64,000 nucleotides of DNA, taken from the NCBI RefSeq assembly GCF_000184945.1, contig NZ_GL586311.1, positions 599,426 through 663,425 of the forward strand. The letters are read 5' to 3'. Shown one piece after another: positions 62,402-64,000 of the stretch. Source of the stretch: Segatella buccae ATCC 33574. Lineage in GTDB: Bacteria; Bacteroidota; Bacteroidia; Bacteroidales; Bacteroidaceae. Each line of letters begins with the position of its first letter. Positions within the stretch are counted from its first letter, which is position 1. The notes under the pieces are model-generated. The model searched no databases. It was given only the letters and a program-made list of their open reading frames with translations, and was not told the DNA's origin. The translations under genes and the position numbers were made by a program.

Positions 62402-63700
62402 ATGGAACTATTGCTGCACTACTGCTGGAAACACAAGATATTCCCACTATCACCCCTCACCACCACCGACGGACACGCTGTGGAAGTGCTCGATCCGGGG
62501 CTGCACAACACCAATGCCGGCCCCGACTTTTTCAATGCAAAAGTCAAAATCAACGACACCGTGTGGGTGGGAAACGTGGAGATTCACGACCGTGCAAGCG
62601 ACTGGTTTGCCCACGGACACGACCACGACGGGCATTACGACAACGTGGTGCTACATGTGGCGGGAGAGATTGATGCCGATGTGCGCACGAGCAAGGGAGA
62701 TTTTGTGCCGCAGATGCGCCTCGAAGTTCCGCCACACGTGAAGGCCCACTACAGCGAACTGCTTGCTGCCGACGCCTACCCGCCTTGTCACGCGGTGATA
62801 CCTTCGCTCACACGACTGATGATGCACTCGTGGATGAGTGCCCTACAGACGGAGCGACTGGAGCTGAAGACCGAGGCCATAAACCGGCGCGTGTCGCAAT
62901 GTGACGGCGACTGGGAGGCGGCTTACTTCGTGACTATGGCCCGTAACTATGGGTTCGGTATCAACGGAGACGCTTTTGAGCAGTGGGCTCTCAGCATTCC
63001 GCTGCACGCTGCCGACCACCATCGGGATGATCTTTTCCAGACGGAAGCCATCTTCATGGGCCAAGCGGGACTGCTCGATCCCGAGACCATTCCTGCCCAC
63101 TGCCGGCAAGACGCGCTGGAGGAAGGCTATTTTAACCGTCTTCGCAGCGAATATGAGTATCTGGCCCACAAGTTTTCGCTTCGCCCCATCGACCCGTCAT
63201 TGTGGCGATTCCTGCGACTGCGGCCACAAAACTTTCCGCATGTGCGCATATCGCAGTTGGCCAACCTCTACTACAAGCACCGCACAAGGCTCAGACTGTT
63301 GCTCGAAGCCGACACGGTGAAGGCTGCCGAGGAAGTGCTCCGCACATCCGTCACACCTTATTGGGAGACGCACTACACCTTCGGTTCGACCAGCACCCAC
63401 AATGAGAAGAATCTCTCACGGCAATCGCTCAACCTGCTGCTCATCAACACGGCCATACCCATGCTGTTTGCTTACGGCCGCTATAAATCGGACGAAAGAC
63501 TTTGCAACCGTGCATTCGACTTTCTCGAACAGCTCAAGGCTGAAAACAACCACATCGTCAGAATGTGGCAGCAGTGCGGACTTGTCGTGGAAACGGCCGG
63601 CGACTCGCAGGCACTCATACAACTGAAAAAGGAATACTGCGACCGCCGTGAGTGCCTGCGATGCCGGATAGGCTACGAATATATGCGCGCTACGCCATAA
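62402..63700 (+). CDS. DUF2851-family protein
   Basis: I take ATG 62402 (MELLLHYCWKHKIFP), giving 432 aa; the open frame extends 20 codons left into the terminator and promoter. The sequence fits DUF2851, a Bacteroidetes family of unknown function: VEVLDPGLHNTNAGPDFFNAKVKI and WVGNVEIHDRASDWFAHGHDHDGHYDNVVLHV, with conserved Asp, His and Glu residues that recall a PD-(D/E)xK-like or metal site. The C-terminus has CDRRECLRCRIG, a cysteine motif. Cytosolic. Function unknown. Confidence 0.82.
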   Translation: MELLLHYCWKHKIFPLSPLTTTDGHAVEVLDPGLHNTNAGPDFFNAKVKINDTVWVGNVEIHDRASDWFAHGHDHDGHYDNVVLHVAGEIDADVRTSKGDFVPQMRLEVPPHVKAHYSELLAADAYPPCHAVIPSLTRLMMHSWMSALQTERLELKTEAINRRVSQCDGDWEAAYFVTMARNYGFGINGDAFEQWALSIPLHAADHHRDDLFQTEAIFMGQAGLLDPETIPAHCRQDALEEGYFNRLRSEYEYLAHKFSLRPIDPSLWRFLRLRPQNFPHVRISQLANLYYKHRTRLRLLLEADTVKAAEEVLRTSVTPYWETHYTFGSTSTHNEKNLSRQSLNLLLINTAIPMLFAYGRYKSDERLCNRAFDFLEQLKAENNHIVRMWQQCGLVVETAGDSQALIQLKKEYCDRRECLRCRIGYEYMRATP

Positions 63701-63768
63701 ACAGGGCGCACAACTGACACAACACATACACCAAACAATAACTAAACACATTTTTAATTAGAACAATT

Positions 63769-64000
63769 ATGAGTAAGTACATCTTTGAAACCCGCATGGA
63801 AGTGCGTGACTACGAGTGTGACATCCAAGGCATCGTGAACAATGCCAACTATCTGCACTACACGGAACATACGCGCCATCTCTTTCTACAAAGCACGGGA
63901 CTGAGTTTCGCCGAGATGCATCAGCGCGGCGTTGATGCCGTGGTAGCCCGTATGAGCCTGCAATACAAGACACCGCTACGTTGTGATGACGAGTTTATCT
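63769..64000 (+). CDS. Acyl-CoA thioesterase (4HBT/YbgC type), cut by window end
   Basis: The visible 77 residues start MSKYIFETRMEVRDYECDIQ and contain the hot-dog-fold signature DYECDIQGIVNNANYLHYTEHTR, with the catalytic Asp of the 4-hydroxybenzoyl-CoA thioesterase family and the NN-YL-Y-E pattern. Such enzymes hydrolyse short or aromatic acyl-CoA. The gene lies 68 bp after the DUF2851 gene; its end is outside the window. Confidence 0.85.
   Translation, partial: MSKYIFETRMEVRDYECDIQGIVNNANYLHYTEHTRHLFLQSTGLSFAEMHQRGVDAVVARMSLQYKTPLRCDDEFI

Overview
The window reads as chromosome of a Bacteroidales bacterium of the Prevotella type. The evidence is a SusC/SusD pair, TonB-dependent receptors with carboxypeptidase-regulatory N-termini, an S46 dipeptidyl peptidase, NrfHA with CcsBA, a SpmA-SpmB fusion, a one-protein hybrid two-component regulator, and promoters of the Bacteroidetes form TTTG-N19-21-TAnnTTTG. 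No rRNA, intact tRNA or CRISPR array is present.

Positions 1 to about 16,890 form the right part of an AT-rich integrated element. Its right edge is marked by a tyrosine recombinase gene and, outside it, the 3' half of a CAU-anticodon tRNA gene used as attachment site; the left edge lies outside the window. All its genes run leftward. From right to left they are: an integrase broken by one in-frame TAG; a 429-aa companion protein; an AAA ATPase; an AbiTii / CHAT-protease / SIR2-like module whose SIR2 gene is frameshifted; a decayed second copy of the companion gene; a compact four-gene operon (XRE regulator, RelA/SpoT-type nucleotide synthetase, HNH nuclease, methyltransferase-HIT fusion); an AraC-type regulator preceded by six GTTAAC-like boxes spaced 20 or 22 bp; and two FRG-domain genes followed by a cut-off gene. 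The whole has the look of a defence or conflict-system island. The four-gene operon is the best candidate for an undescribed system.

From 16,900 rightward the DNA is more GC-rich and looks like chromosomal backbone: an SpmA/SpmB-type membrane protein, a polysaccharide flippase, a DPP7-type S46 peptidase, a DEAD-box helicase with a long leader, a LOG-family hydrolase, dapB, lepB with a catalytically dead lepB-like paralogue and a WbqC-family gene, then nrfH-nrfA-ccsB-ccsA for respiratory nitrite ammonification and its cytochrome c maturation.

From 34 kb the genes concern the outer envelope: a SusC/SusD pair and a GH9 glycanase (a minimal polysaccharide-use locus), an M16 peptidase, a PfkB sugar kinase, a leftward four-gene TonB receptor / DUF4876 lipoprotein / DUF6850-type barrel / PepSY membrane protein operon (probably metal, haem or siderophore uptake), a small membrane protein, a large zinc protease, and a BtuB-like TonB receptor. 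The right end has a TPR-type hybrid histidine kinase/AraC regulator, a DUF2851 protein and a thioesterase cut by the window end.

The backbone carries at least three families of dispersed non-coding inverted repeats, including a near-perfect 77-bp hairpin between the BtuB-like receptor and the zinc protease genes.
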